A DNA stretch of 64,000 bases, taken from positions 28,110 through 92,109 of the forward strand of contig NKIR01000011.1 in NCBI GenBank assembly GCA_002255985.1. Reading direction: 5' to 3'. Below the pieces are notes generated by a model that worked only from the letters and a program-made list of their open reading frames with translations, was not told the origin of the DNA and searched no databases. Of the stretch, positions 37,962-48,001 are shown piece by piece. The stretch is from Sphingomonadaceae bacterium PASS1 (GTDB lineage Bacteria > Pseudomonadota > Alphaproteobacteria > Sphingomonadales > Sphingomonadaceae). Both the position numbers and the translations under genes were made by a program. The stretch's first letter is position 1; every line of letters begins with the position of its first letter.

Positions 37962-38957
37962 ATGCAGCTGAAACCTATCCAAATCGGCAATATTGAAATC
38001 AATTGTCCCGTCATTTTGGCGCCGATGACTGGCGTCACTGATATGCCGTTTCGCAAAATCGTCCGGCAATTTGGTTCAGGATTAAACGTGACCGAGATGA
38101 TTGCGAGCCAAGCAATGATCCGCGAAACGCGCCAGAGCATCCAAAAATGCGAATGGGATGCGATTGAAGAGCCCGTGTCGATGCAGTTGGCAGGCTGCGC
38201 GCCATATGAAATGGGTGAGGCGGCGAAGCTTAACGAAGATCGCGGCGCGGCGATTATCGATATCAACATGGGTTGCCCCGTTAAAAAGGTGGTGAACGGC
38301 GATGCCGGCTCTGCATTGATGCGCGACCTGCCGCTGGCGGCCAGCCTGATCGAGGCGACGGTGAAGGCCGTGTCCGTGCCGGTTACCGTGAAGATGCGCA
38401 TGGGCTGGGACCATGGCAGCCTGAACGCGCCTGAACTCGCCCGTATCGCCGAAGACCTTGGCGCAAAGATGATTACCGTCCACGGCCGCACCCGTAACCA
38501 GATGTACAAGGGCTCGGCCGACTGGGCATTTGTGCGCAAGGTGAAAGACGCGGTATCGCTTCCAGTCATCGTCAATGGCGACATTTGCACCATAGAAGAC
38601 GCCCGCAATGCGCTTGAACAAAGCGGTGCTGATGGCGTGATGGTCGGCCGCGGCGCTTATGGGAAACCCTGGCTCTTGGGCCAGATGATGCATTGGTTCC
38701 GGACCGGGCAGACCATCGCCGACCCAGACATTAATGCCCAGTTCCACCTGATCATGGACCATTATCGCGCCATGCTCGACCATTATGGCGGCGAAGTTGG
38801 CCTTCGCATCGCGCGCAAGCATATTGGTTGGTATACCAAGGGGCTGAATGGTTCCGCCGAGTTCCGCAATTTCGTGAACCGCATCGATGACCCAGATGTT
38901 GTCATTGACGAGCTGACACGCTTTTACGAACCGTTCCTGACGCGGTCGGCCGCCTGA
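37962..38957 (+). CDS. dusB: tRNA-dihydrouridine synthase DusB
   Basis: FMN enzyme reducing uridines in the tRNA D-loop. It has 331 residues: [13 protein letters not shown] at the barrel entry, the catalytic cysteine in [40 protein letters not shown] and [13 protein letters not shown] 37962 is used and a TTG lies six bases earlier. It begins the dusB-ntrB-ntrC-ntrY-ntrX-hfq-hflX block, where dusB and ntrB are three bases apart. Confidence 0.96.
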   Translation: MQLKPIQIGNIEINCPVILAPMTGVTDMPFRKIVRQFGSGLNVTEMIASQAMIRETRQSIQKCEWDAIEEPVSMQLAGCAPYEMGEAAKLNEDRGAAIIDINMGCPVKKVVNGDAGSALMRDLPLAASLIEATVKAVSVPVTVKMRMGWDHGSLNAPELARIAEDLGAKMITVHGRTRNQMYKGSADWAFVRKVKDAVSLPVIVNGDICTIEDARNALEQSGADGVMVGRGAYGKPWLLGQMMHWFRTGQTIADPDINAQFHLIMDHYRAMLDHYGGEVGLRIARKHIGWYTKGLNGSAEFRNFVNRIDDPDVVIDELTRFYEPFLTRSAA

Positions 38958-38960
38958 TAG

Positions 38961-40052
38961 ATGTCGCAGGTCACGCATCGCCCCGAATATAGCCAAATGC
39001 TGGCGAGTATTGCGGTGCCGGTGCTTTTGATCTCGCCTGATCACCTGATCACTTATGCCAATGATGCGAGCGAAGCCTTTTTTGGCCGAAGCCGCAGAAG
39101 GCTTGAGGGGCACCGTATCGACGAAGCGCTGATCTTCGAAAGTGAACGGATGAATGCGGCTTTGCTGTCGCGCGAGGGTGACATTTCTGCGCAGGATATG
39201 GAGCTGAAAACGCCTTATGGGGTGATCATGGTCGATATCAACATATCCGCCGTGGCCAAAGAACCCGATTGGCGCATTGCCGTCATATCCCCGCGCAATG
39301 GTGGCCGCGAACATATTGGGGACCAGCGCGACACGGGGCAGCAACAGGCCATGGGCGCACCTGCGATATTGGGGCATGAAATCAAAAACCCGTTGGCGGG
39401 CATAAAGGGCGCGGCGCAATTGCTGGCCCGTCAAGTCGATGAAAAAAACCGGGCGTTGACCGAGCTTATTGTCAACGAGGTTGACCGCATCGCCCGCTTG
39501 CTGGACCAAATGCAAAAGCTTGGGCGGTCGGAGCGGCCCGAATTGGCGCCTGCGAATATCCATTTGTTGATTGAGCGCGCCATTCGTTCACTGCGTGCGG
39601 CCAACCGCGCCATGCCCGAAATTTCTATCAATTATGATCCGTCGCTGCCCGATGTCTATATCGATGCCGACGGGATGGTTCAGGTGCTCATCAACCTCCT
39701 GCAAAATGCCATCGACGCGCTGCACGGGCGTCTTGACGGCGTGATTGGCATTTCGACGCGCTATGTCATGAGCGGCGCGCTGCGCGATACGGATATTGAC
39801 CGGCGCGCCATTAAATTGCCGGTTGAAATCGCGATATCCGACAATGGCGCGGGCGTGCCAGAACATATTGTCGACGAACTTTTTTCGCCATTCGTGACAA
39901 CAAAGCGTGATGGGCAGGGGCTTGGCCTCGCCATCGTACGCAAGCTTGTGCAGCAAATGAACAGCAGGGTCTTGTTCGAACGTGATTATGCCCTTGGGCA
40001 AACGACATTCCGGCTTTTGCTTCCGGTAGCTTCAGGGAAGGCAAGCGCATGA
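38961..40052 (+). CDS. ntrB: nitrogen regulation sensor histidine kinase NtrB
   Basis: Soluble kinase/phosphatase for NtrC, controlled by PII in nitrogen regulation. It has 363 residues: a PAS domain at about 10-115, an H-box ILGHEIKNPLAGIKG, an N-box NLLQNAIDAL, a G1 box SDNGAGVP and a G2 box GQGLGLAIVRKL, all intact. The stop overlaps the ntrC start (ATGA). Confidence 0.95.
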   Translation: MSQVTHRPEYSQMLASIAVPVLLISPDHLITYANDASEAFFGRSRRRLEGHRIDEALIFESERMNAALLSREGDISAQDMELKTPYGVIMVDINISAVAKEPDWRIAVISPRNGGREHIGDQRDTGQQQAMGAPAILGHEIKNPLAGIKGAAQLLARQVDEKNRALTELIVNEVDRIARLLDQMQKLGRSERPELAPANIHLLIERAIRSLRAANRAMPEISINYDPSLPDVYIDADGMVQVLINLLQNAIDALHGRLDGVIGISTRYVMSGALRDTDIDRRAIKLPVEIAISDNGAGVPEHIVDELFSPFVTTKRDGQGLGLAIVRKLVQQMNSRVLFERDYALGQTTFRLLLPVASGKASA

Positions 40053-41470
40053 AGCCAGCTAAGGTTCTTATTGTCGAAGATGACGCATCCATAGGTTTGG
40101 TCGTCTGCGCCGCGCTTGAGGCGGAGAATATCGAAACACAAATTTGCGATACCGTGGCGGCGCGCGATGCGGCCCTTGCCAATGGCCATTTCGACCTGAT
40201 GCTGACCGACGTGGTGTTGAAAGACAGCGACGGCCTGTCCACGCTGAAAGAAATATTGGAGCGCACGCCCGATATGCCCGTCATCATCATGTCGGCGCAA
40301 AACACGCTGGAGACAGCCGTGCGCGCCAGTGAGATTGACGCATTTGAATATTTCCCAAAGCCGTTTGACCTCAACGACCTTGTCTTGGCGGTAAAGCAAG
40401 GCATCGAAAAGCGCCGGTCGACCGCCTCTGACCCGTTTGAGGCGTTAAGCGAAGCCAATCTGCCAATGATTGGACGCAGTGCCGCGATGCAGGATGTGTA
40501 CCGCATGGTGGCGCGTCTGTTGCGGAATGATTTGTCGGTCCTGATTTCGGGGGAAAGCGGAACGGGGAAGGAACTGGTCGCCGAAGCGATCCACAATTTG
40601 GGGCACCGCAAAACCGGGCCCTTTGTCGCAGTCAACATGGCAGCGATCCCGAGCGAATTGATTGAGGCGGAGCTGTTCGGCCACGAAAAGGGTGCGTTTA
40701 CCGGCGCCGTTGGTCAATCCATTGGCCGTTTTGAACAGGCGCAAGGCGGGACATTATTCCTCGACGAAATTGGCGACATGCCGATGCACGCGCAGACGCG
40801 GCTTTTGCGCGCGCTGCAAAGCGGGGTCATCAGCCGTATTGGCGGAAAAGCGAGCATTCGCCTTGATGTCCGCATCGTCGCAGCGACAAACCAGAATTTG
40901 GCCGCTTTGATTGAAAAGGGCGGGTTTCGAGAGGATCTGTTTTATCGCTTAAACGTCGTGCCCATTGAGATGCCCCCGCTGCGCGACCGCACGGAAGACA
41001 TCGGCCTGCTTGCGCAGCATTTCCTGATGATGGCGGCCAAGGACGGCCTTCCAATGCGCAAAATCGACGATGGGGCTGTCGGTCAATTGATGGCCATGCC
41101 CTGGCGCGGGAATATCCGCGAGTTGAAGAACCTTATTTATCGCCTGGCATTGTTGTGCCGCGAAGATACGATCACGGAAAGCACGATCCACCAGTTTGTC
41201 GAACCGGCGCATGATGCTGATCCGCACATTCTAGGCGCCAGCTTCGAAGCGGCTGTTGCACAATTCCTGCGAGATCAAAAGCAGCGCGGGCATTTGCGCG
41301 AGAAGCTATATCCACGCGCCTTGGCCCAGTTCGAGATTCCGTTGCTGCAGCATGTGATGAAGCAAGTGAAAGGCAACCAGCTTAAAGCCGCAGCTTTGCT
41401 TGGCATCAACCGTAACACGCTGCGTAAAAAGCTGACGGATTACGGCATTGGTCCCGCCGGGGGACGCTAG
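40049..41470 (+). CDS. ntrC: nitrogen regulation response regulator NtrC
   Basis: Sigma-54-dependent activator, 473 residues. The receiver domain has the phosphoacceptor in LMLTDVVLKDSDG. The AAA+ domain has Walker A GESGTGKE, the sigma-54 contact loop GAFTGA and Walker B GGTLFLDEIGDMP. The C-terminal Fis-type HTH is LKAAALLGINRNTLRKKL. All functional motifs are present, in contrast to NtrX downstream. It is coupled to ntrB by a four-base overlap. Confidence 0.96.
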   Translation: MKPAKVLIVEDDASIGLVVCAALEAENIETQICDTVAARDAALANGHFDLMLTDVVLKDSDGLSTLKEILERTPDMPVIIMSAQNTLETAVRASEIDAFEYFPKPFDLNDLVLAVKQGIEKRRSTASDPFEALSEANLPMIGRSAAMQDVYRMVARLLRNDLSVLISGESGTGKELVAEAIHNLGHRKTGPFVAVNMAAIPSELIEAELFGHEKGAFTGAVGQSIGRFEQAQGGTLFLDEIGDMPMHAQTRLLRALQSGVISRIGGKASIRLDVRIVAATNQNLAALIEKGGFREDLFYRLNVVPIEMPPLRDRTEDIGLLAQHFLMMAAKDGLPMRKIDDGAVGQLMAMPWRGNIRELKNLIYRLALLCREDTITESTIHQFVEPAHDADPHILGASFEAAVAQFLRDQKQRGHLREKLYPRALAQFEIPLLQHVMKQVKGNQLKAAALLGINRNTLRKKLTDYGIGPAGGR

Positions 41471-41552
41471 AACCGTGTTTTGCCAACATACATAGCGTTT
41501 GAAGGCCAATTTTGTGCTTTTCAGGTAACGCAATGAGTGCCACAGTGTCTTT

Positions 41553-43814
41553 ATGGCAACAATCGGATTAGCGGAGGAAAAAGGTTCACCTTCCGCTGTT
41601 CGTCGTCTGTTTGAATGGCTTGCCGATCTGCTGGGTAACAGCCAATCGATCAAATTTCTGGAAATTGCCAGTGCGCTGATGCTCGTCGTCGCGGGCGTTG
41701 TTACCGCCATATTGATGATTGACCAAGCGCCGCAATCCGAGCCTTTGGGACCGGCTGCCTCTGCAACCATGTTGGTCAGCAACCTGTTGCCAGCAACACT
41801 GCTTCTTGTTCTCTTCGGGCGGCGTGTGGCGCTCAAGCGGGCTGAGAATAGCAACATTGGCAGCAAGCAATTGCTCCACGTCCGCCTAGTGGCGATATTT
41901 TCGGCGATTACGGCCGTTCCTACAGTGCTTTTGGTTATCTTTGCCTCGTTGCTTTTCCAAAGCGGCGTTCAATTTTGGTTCTCGGGTTCGGCACGCGGCA
42001 TGCTGGAAAATGCGGGCGAGCTCGCCAAAGGCTATTATGATGAAAAGGTCCGCGATGTCGGGGCCGAAACGGTCACAATGGCGGGAGACATCCGCTATAT
42101 TTTATCGCAGGTAAAAATAGACAGCTCTGAATTTTTAGAGATTGCCTACCCTCAACAGGTCTTGAACCGCAAGTTGAGCGAGTCCGCAATTGTAACGATT
42201 GGACCACGCGGGCAGCAAAACACAGAAGCGGTGCTCGCCGAAAAAGCACGTGGTGACTGGATTAGCGATGAAGCGCTGCGAAAACTGGAGTCCGGCGAAA
42301 ATTTTGTCGTTACGGTCAGTCCCAATAATATCGATGCTGTTGTGGTCCTGTATGACAAGCCGCGAACCTATTTATACGTAAGACGCGCAGAAACAGTGCC
42401 TTCTTTTGCTTTGGGTTCTCGCGCCCAGTCCGTTTTGCAAGACTATGACAAAATGGTTGCGCGATCGCGGGCGTTACAAATCCAGTTCAACCTAGCGCTC
42501 TATTTTGTGTCGCTGATGATTATTGGTATTACGCTTTGGATTGCCCTTCGCGTTGCTGACCGATTGGTAAAGCCGGTCAACAATCTGGTGGATGCCGCGC
42601 AAAGGATTGCGGATGGCGATCTATCCGCGCGAGTCACCGAAGATCAATTTCGCGATGACGAGGTCGGTTTCCTGTCGCAATCGTTCAACCGCATGACCCA
42701 GCGGATGCAAGAACAAACGGGTGCATTGCTGGCCACCAATCATCAGTTGGGCGAGCGGCGTTTGTTTATCGAGGCGGTGCTGGAGTCGGTGTCAGCAGGT
42801 GTCGTGTCGGTCGATGGTAATGGCGTGGTCCAGTTGGCGAATTCCACCGCTGAGAAACTGCTGAAGCATACATCCGATTCAATCGTTGGCCAAAAGTTTG
42901 AAGTGGTCGCACCCGCGCTTGCGGCTTTGGCAAGCGAAAGCCCGCGTGGTGTTGTGCAGCTTGGTGATGGGCAGGAGCCGCTCACGGTCGCTGTCACGGT
43001 GTCTCCTCGCGAGCAGGGCAGTGTTGTTACCTTTGAAGACATCAGCCAGCAGCTTGCCGATCAACGCCGCGCTGCATGGTCCGATGTTGCCCGACGGATC
43101 GCGCACGAAATCAAAAACCCGCTGACGCCTATTCAATTGGCGGCAGAGCGTCTTCAGCGACGTTTCGGCAAGAATATTCCCAAAGATGAAGCGATATTCG
43201 CGCAGCTGACAAGCACCATCGTGCGCCAAGTTGGGGACTTGCGAAACATCGTCGATGAATTCTCATCCTTTGCGCGGATGCCAAAGCCTTTGTTCCGGGC
43301 GGAAAACGTCCACGACATTGTGGGGCATGCCGTGTTCTTGTTTGAGGTGGCATACCCCGATATCAGCTTCAGTTATAATCAGGATGGTCCGTTCCCGACA
43401 TTGATCTCCGACCGCCGCCAGTTGGGGCAGGCGATCACGAATATTCTAAAAAATGCGGTTGAATCGATTGAAGAGAAAAAGAAAACAGCTCAAGTCGACG
43501 GCGCGATAGTCGTCGATCTGGTTGTCGAAGACGATGGTTTAATCATCCGAATTGCGGACAATGGCATCGGTCTGCCGTCGGATCGTCAGCGCATCATGGA
43601 ACCCTATATCACCAACCGGGCAACCGGTTCGGGGCTTGGCCTCGCCATCGTTAAGAAAATTATTGAAGAACATTTTGGAGAGATTTCTCTGTCGGACAAC
43701 CATCCAGAAGGCGCGGTTGTTACGTTGAGGTTTAATCCGGAAATCGTGGCGTTGCGGGTGGGGAAGCTGAACGCGGCCCCGCCACCTTCCAATTCAGATG
43801 AGGTTATAGACTAA
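41553..43814 (+). CDS. ntrY: nitrogen/redox sensor histidine kinase NtrY
   Basis: Membrane sensor kinase of the NtrY/NtrX system, 753 residues. Three spans lie in the first 150 residues, with a fourth at about 315-335 after a periplasmic sensor segment. A HAMP domain follows, then a PAS domain near 410-490, H-box RIAHEIKNPLTPIQLAAERL, N-box ILKNAVESI, G1 DNGIGLPSD and G2 GSGLGLAIVKKI. ntrX starts one base after its stop region. Confidence 0.95.
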   Translation: MATIGLAEEKGSPSAVRRLFEWLADLLGNSQSIKFLEIASALMLVVAGVVTAILMIDQAPQSEPLGPAASATMLVSNLLPATLLLVLFGRRVALKRAENSNIGSKQLLHVRLVAIFSAITAVPTVLLVIFASLLFQSGVQFWFSGSARGMLENAGELAKGYYDEKVRDVGAETVTMAGDIRYILSQVKIDSSEFLEIAYPQQVLNRKLSESAIVTIGPRGQQNTEAVLAEKARGDWISDEALRKLESGENFVVTVSPNNIDAVVVLYDKPRTYLYVRRAETVPSFALGSRAQSVLQDYDKMVARSRALQIQFNLALYFVSLMIIGITLWIALRVADRLVKPVNNLVDAAQRIADGDLSARVTEDQFRDDEVGFLSQSFNRMTQRMQEQTGALLATNHQLGERRLFIEAVLESVSAGVVSVDGNGVVQLANSTAEKLLKHTSDSIVGQKFEVVAPALAALASESPRGVVQLGDGQEPLTVAVTVSPREQGSVVTFEDISQQLADQRRAAWSDVARRIAHEIKNPLTPIQLAAERLQRRFGKNIPKDEAIFAQLTSTIVRQVGDLRNIVDEFSSFARMPKPLFRAENVHDIVGHAVFLFEVAYPDISFSYNQDGPFPTLISDRRQLGQAITNILKNAVESIEEKKKTAQVDGAIVVDLVVEDDGLIIRIADNGIGLPSDRQRIMEPYITNRATGSGLGLAIVKKIIEEHFGEISLSDNHPEGAVVTLRFNPEIVALRVGKLNAAPPPSNSDEVID

Positions 43815-43815
43815 T

Positions 43816-45216
43816 ATGGCACTCGACATACTGATTGTAGACGACGAGCAAGACATTCGGGACTTGGTCTCGGGTGTCCTTGATGATGAAGGATATGGCA
43901 CGAGGACCGCCGCCTCGGCCGATGAGGCATTGGCCGCATTGGACGAGCGGCTGCCGTCGCTTATCCTTCTGGACGTATGGCTGCGCGGATCTTCCATGGA
44001 TGGCATCGAGCTGCTGCGCGCCATCAAGATGCGCGATCCGCAGATTCCCGTTATCGTCTTTTCGGGGCATGGTAATATCGACACCGCGGTTGCCGCCATT
44101 GGCCATGGTGCGGCGGACTTTATCGAAAAGCCATTTGAGGCAAGTAAGCTTCTGCATTTGGTATCGAAAGCAACCGAGACAGAACGTCTTCGCGCTGAAA
44201 ACGCGGCGCTGAAGGCGCGGGTAGGGCATTCGGAAGAACTCACTGGATCATCCGCCGCGATCAACGCGGTGCGCGCCACGCTCAAGAAAGTTGCCGGCAC
44301 GGGCAGCCGGATGCTGATCACTGGGCCCGCTGGCGTTGGGAAAGAGGTTGCTGCCCGTTTGCTTCATAGCTGGAGCCCACGTTCAGACTCGGCTTTCATC
44401 TCGGTGAGTGCCGCCCGTCTATCCCCCGAACGCTTTGATGAAGAGCTGTTCGGTATCGAAAAAGATGGCCGGCTTGTGCAGGCTGGCATGTTGGAAAAAG
44501 CGCATGGCGGGACTTTGTTTCTGGACGAAGTTGCCGACATGCCGTGGACCACGCAGGGCAAGATTTTGCGTGTTTTAACAGACCAAAGCTTTGTGCGGGT
44601 AGGGGGCGACAGGCAAATTAGGGTCGATGTCCGCTTTGTCTCGGCCACTGCGCGTGATTTGGCAGTAGAGATTACGGAGGGGCGCTTTCGCGAGGACCTC
44701 TTCTATCGCCTCAATGTTGTGCCCGTTGAAATTCCGTCCCTGTCTGGGCGTCGTGAGGATATTCCGGACCTAGCCAATCATTATGCGGCACGGTTTGCAT
44801 CGGAACATCGCATTTCACCGCCCTATTTTTCCGATGACGCCATGGCCGCGCTTCAGGCGTGTGAGTGGCCGGGAAATGTCCGCCAGTTACGCAATATCAT
44901 TGAGCGGACGATCATATTGGCACCAGCCAACCGGATACATATGATTGATGCAGATATGCTCCCCTCAGAAATCATTAACAGCTATGAAGGCGCCGAGCAT
45001 AATGTCACGTCGCTGATGGGGGCGCCCTTGCGCGAGGCGCGTGAAACGTTCGAACGCGAATATCTGCGTGTCCAGATTAAGCGCTTTTCAGGGAATATTT
45101 CAAAGACTGCGGCCTTTGTCGGGATGGAGCGCTCTGCACTGCATCGTAAGCTCAAACTGCTTGGCATTTCCGTTCGGAAAAACGGACTGGAATTTGGAGA
45201 AGATAGCGACGCATGA
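43816..45216 (+). CDS. ntrX: response regulator NtrX (AAA+ without GAFTGA loop)
   Basis: Partner regulator of NtrY, 466 residues. The receiver domain is intact (LILLDVWLRGSSMDG). The AAA+ domain has Walker A TGPAGVGKE and Walker B GGTLFLDEVADMP. The position that holds GAFTGA in NtrC reads IEKDGRLVQAGMLEKAHGG, so the sigma-54 contact motif is missing. The C-terminal Fis-type HTH is SKTAAFVGMERSALHRKLKL. It therefore probably acts with sigma-70-type polymerase or as a repressor. Loss of the motif is known for other alphaproteobacterial NtrX proteins. Confidence 0.94.
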   Translation: MALDILIVDDEQDIRDLVSGVLDDEGYGTRTAASADEALAALDERLPSLILLDVWLRGSSMDGIELLRAIKMRDPQIPVIVFSGHGNIDTAVAAIGHGAADFIEKPFEASKLLHLVSKATETERLRAENAALKARVGHSEELTGSSAAINAVRATLKKVAGTGSRMLITGPAGVGKEVAARLLHSWSPRSDSAFISVSAARLSPERFDEELFGIEKDGRLVQAGMLEKAHGGTLFLDEVADMPWTTQGKILRVLTDQSFVRVGGDRQIRVDVRFVSATARDLAVEITEGRFREDLFYRLNVVPVEIPSLSGRREDIPDLANHYAARFASEHRISPPYFSDDAMAALQACEWPGNVRQLRNIIERTIILAPANRIHMIDADMLPSEIINSYEGAEHNVTSLMGAPLREARETFEREYLRVQIKRFSGNISKTAAFVGMERSALHRKLKLLGISVRKNGLEFGEDSDA

Positions 45217-45328
45217 GTCCAATTGCGCCGTCTCCGGTCATGGTGTATGTGCACATTTGCCTCTGCTAGAACCCTTTTAGGGTCTCCCGTTAAGCTGAGC
45301 ACAACAAAAATATAATCGGATAATAATA

Positions 45329-45826
45329 ATGACTGAAAAGAATAACGGACTGCAAGATCTGTTTCTGAACTCGCTGAGAAAATCAAAAACACCGGTGACC
45401 ATGTTTTTGGTCAAAGGTGTAAAGCTTCAAGGTGTAGTCACCTGGTTTGACAATTTTTCGGTGCTATTGCGCCGTGATGGCATGTCCCAGCTGGTCTATA
45501 AGCATAGTATTTCTACGATTATGCCATCTGTCTCGCCCGATCGATCGGTGTTTGATGACATGATGAGCCGTACCAGCCACCGTGTGGGCATGCTGCAGGA
45601 TGTGTTCTTGCATGCAATGTGCGACAAGAATGAACCTGTCACCACCTTCCTCGTCAACGGGGTGATGCTGCAGGGCGGTATTGCGGCTTATGACCTGTTT
45701 TCGGTTCTGCTCGAACGCGATGGCACGACGCAGCTGGTGTATAAGCATGCCATATCGACCATTCAGCCTGCGCATCCTGTAAATCTCGCCGAATATAATC
45801 AAGGCGTGGATGAGGATGATATTTGA
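45329..45826 (+). CDS. hfq: tandem two-domain RNA chaperone Hfq
   Basis: RNA chaperone pairing small RNAs with mRNAs. The usual Hfq is about 80 residues; this one has 165 and contains two full Sm domains in series. Domain 1 runs from [11 protein letters not shown] to the Sm2 motif [10 protein letters not shown], and domain 2 from [12 protein letters not shown] to [10 protein letters not shown]. Both keep the proximal-face Gln in LQD, the FDNF/YDLF turn and the KH motif, so both appear functional. A 20-residue linker joins them, and the tail is acidic. Three chains would form a six-domain ring. The stop overlaps the hflX start (TTGA). Confidence 0.93.
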   Translation: MTEKNNGLQDLFLNSLRKSKTPVTMFLVKGVKLQGVVTWFDNFSVLLRRDGMSQLVYKHSISTIMPSVSPDRSVFDDMMSRTSHRVGMLQDVFLHAMCDKNEPVTTFLVNGVMLQGGIAAYDLFSVLLERDGTTQLVYKHAISTIQPAHPVNLAEYNQGVDEDDI

Positions 45827-47148
45827 GCGTTTTTGAACGTAGCGAAACCGACGAATTTGCGCGCGGTGCGCGTGCGTTGGTTATTTACCCCGAATTGCCC
45901 GGACGGGCTTCGGTAGGGCCAGAGGCGCGACTTGCCGAGGCTGAGGGCCTTGCATTGGCCATTGGCCTGAATGTCGTCCAGAAAAAGCATTTCCGCGTCC
46001 GTTCGCCGCGCGCGGTTACGCTGCTTGGCGGCGGGCAGGTGGAGGAAATTGCCCAGATAGGGCGGGACTCAGAAATCGACCTGTTGATCGTCGATGCGTC
46101 TTTAACCGCCATCCAGCAACGCAATCTGGAAGAGCGCACCGGGTTGAAAACCATTGACCGTACGGGGCTCATTCTCGAAATTTTTGGCGAGCGTGCGGCA
46201 ACAGCCGAAGGACGGTTGCAGGTTGAGTTGGCCCATTTGGATTATCAAGCCGGTCGCTTGGTACGTAGCTGGACTCACTTGGAACGGCAGCGCGGGGGCT
46301 TTGGCTTTTTGGGTGGCCCAGGCGAAACGCAGATTGAGGCCGACCGCCGGATGATCCGTGACCGAATGGCCCGTTTGCGCCGCGAACTTGAGGAAGTGAA
46401 ACGGACGCGTTCGCTGCACCGTGCGCGCCGCAAAAGGGCACCATGGCCTGTGATCGCGTTGGTTGGCTATACCAATGCCGGCAAGTCGACCTTGTTCAAC
46501 AGCCTGACCCGCGCGACTGTGTTGGCCGAGGACATGCTTTTTGCGACGCTCGACCCCACCATGCGCGAAATTTCCTTGCCGGGGGTGGAAAAGGCGATTT
46601 TGTCGGACACGGTGGGATTTGTCTCCGATCTACCGACGCAATTGGTTGCCGCGTTCCGCGCAACGCTCGAAGAAGTGATCTCGGCTGATATCATTGTGCA
46701 TGTGCGCGATATTTCGCACAGCGAGTCCGATGCACAACGTGACGATGTTCTCCAAATCCTTCGGGATTTAGGCGTTTTGGACGAAGAAGATGCCGCAAAC
46801 CAACCGCGCATGTTGGAGGTCTGGAACAAGATTGACCTGCTCGATGCTGAAAAACGTGAGGATATGTCTGCGCTTGTTCAGCGTAATGACGATTTGCTGA
46901 TGATCTCTGCGCAGACGGGCGAGGGTGTTGATGCCTTTAAGATCCATCTTTCAGCGCTCATTGCCAAGGGCAATCTCGTGCGGTCTGTTCGATTGAAGGC
47001 CAGCAATGGCGCTGCGCTCGCATGGCTTCATGCGCGGGGAACAATCAACAGCCAGATTGTGGATGAGGACCTCGTAACCGTCGAAGCCTCGCTCAGCCGC
47101 CAATTATGGGGCCAATTCGATAAGCAGTTCGCCCAAATAGAGGGCTGA
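45823..47148 (+). CDS. hflX: GTPase HflX
   Basis: Ribosome-associated GTPase that splits stalled 70S ribosomes. It has 441 residues: an N-terminal glycine-rich HflX domain ([13 protein letters not shown]), a coiled-coil linker with [19 protein letters not shown], and the G domain ([32 protein letters not shown]). The start is TTG overlapping the hfq stop, so its translation is probably coupled to hfq. Its end touches the convergent mazG. Confidence 0.95.
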   Translation: MSVFERSETDEFARGARALVIYPELPGRASVGPEARLAEAEGLALAIGLNVVQKKHFRVRSPRAVTLLGGGQVEEIAQIGRDSEIDLLIVDASLTAIQQRNLEERTGLKTIDRTGLILEIFGERAATAEGRLQVELAHLDYQAGRLVRSWTHLERQRGGFGFLGGPGETQIEADRRMIRDRMARLRRELEEVKRTRSLHRARRKRAPWPVIALVGYTNAGKSTLFNSLTRATVLAEDMLFATLDPTMREISLPGVEKAILSDTVGFVSDLPTQLVAAFRATLEEVISADIIVHVRDISHSESDAQRDDVLQILRDLGVLDEEDAANQPRMLEVWNKIDLLDAEKREDMSALVQRNDDLLMISAQTGEGVDAFKIHLSALIAKGNLVRSVRLKASNGAALAWLHARGTINSQIVDEDLVTVEASLSRQLWGQFDKQFAQIEG

Positions 47149-47925
47149 TTATTTCGTTTCCTTGGCTTTCGCCTGTTGCCAAAGGTCTTCTTTTTCATCG
47201 AGCGACAGCGATGTGAACCGGTCGCCAGCGGAATCTTCCATATCGCGAAAGCGGCGTTCGAACTTTGCACTTGCGGATTTGAGCGCGGTTTCGGCATCGA
47301 CGTCATGAAAGCGGGCGAAGTTGACTACGGCAAATAACAAGTCACCAATTTCTTCGGCAACATGTTCCGCCGAGGTTGCGGTGGCAACTTCCTCTAATTC
47401 CTCAATAATTTTGTCCCGCACGCCGGACTGGTCGGGCCAATCAAAGCCGGTTCTGACGGCGCGTTTTTGAATTTTTTGCGCGCGTAACAATGCGGGAAGG
47501 GCGCGGGCGACGCCTGCTAAGGCGCTGTTGTCCGATCCCGCTTCGCGTTCGGTGGCTTTGATGCTTTCCCAATTGTCGGGAATGCTTTTGGTTGGTGCAT
47601 CTTGTGCGCCGAACACATGCGGATGACGGCGGACCATTTTATCGCAAATGCTGCGGACGACGTCGTTAAAGTCGAACTGACCGATTTCAGACGCCATCTG
47701 GCTGTGGAATACGACTTGGAGGAGCAGATCGCCCAATTCGTCTTTTAACGCATCCAGATCGTTGTTCTCAATGGCGTCAGCCACTTCATAGGCTTCTTCG
47801 ATCGTATATGGCGCAATGGTGGAGAAATCCTGCTCCAGATCCCAAGGGCATCCGGTTTGCGGATCGCGCAAACGCGCCATGATGTCTGTGAGAGGGGTAA
47901 TATCAGCCTGCATCGGTCCAGCCAT
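47149..47925 (-). CDS. mazG: nucleoside triphosphate pyrophosphohydrolase MazG
   Basis: House-cleaning enzyme that hydrolyses (d)NTPs to NMP and pyrophosphate. It has 258 residues and two MazG domains: PWDLEQDFSTIAPYTIEEAYEV with the EExxE and KDELGDLLLQVVFH metal motifs in the first, IIEELEEVATA with EEIGDLLFAVVNFARF in the second. The family position after hflX is conserved. Confidence 0.95.
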   Translation of the reverse strand: MAGPMQADITPLTDIMARLRDPQTGCPWDLEQDFSTIAPYTIEEAYEVADAIENNDLDALKDELGDLLLQVVFHSQMASEIGQFDFNDVVRSICDKMVRRHPHVFGAQDAPTKSIPDNWESIKATEREAGSDNSALAGVARALPALLRAQKIQKRAVRTGFDWPDQSGVRDKIIEELEEVATATSAEHVAEEIGDLLFAVVNFARFHDVDAETALKSASAKFERRFRDMEDSAGDRFTSLSLDEKEDLWQQAKAKETK

Positions 47926-48001
47926 AAATAAGTTCGATAATATATATTATGTTAAGTAAAATTGAATAACGTCGGTTTAAGCACGTCGTATCGACCCATC
48001 A

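Noticed and set aside
38082..39563. 493-codon open frame antisense to dusB and ntrB
   Set aside because: It is His/Arg-rich, lies opposite two well-supported genes across their junction, and reads like a codon-position shadow of GC-rich coding DNA.
45288..45316. TATAAT at 45311-45316 as the hfq promoter
   Set aside because: No fitting -35 box lies 16-18 bases upstream, and the site is only 13 bases before the start codon, so I did not annotate it.
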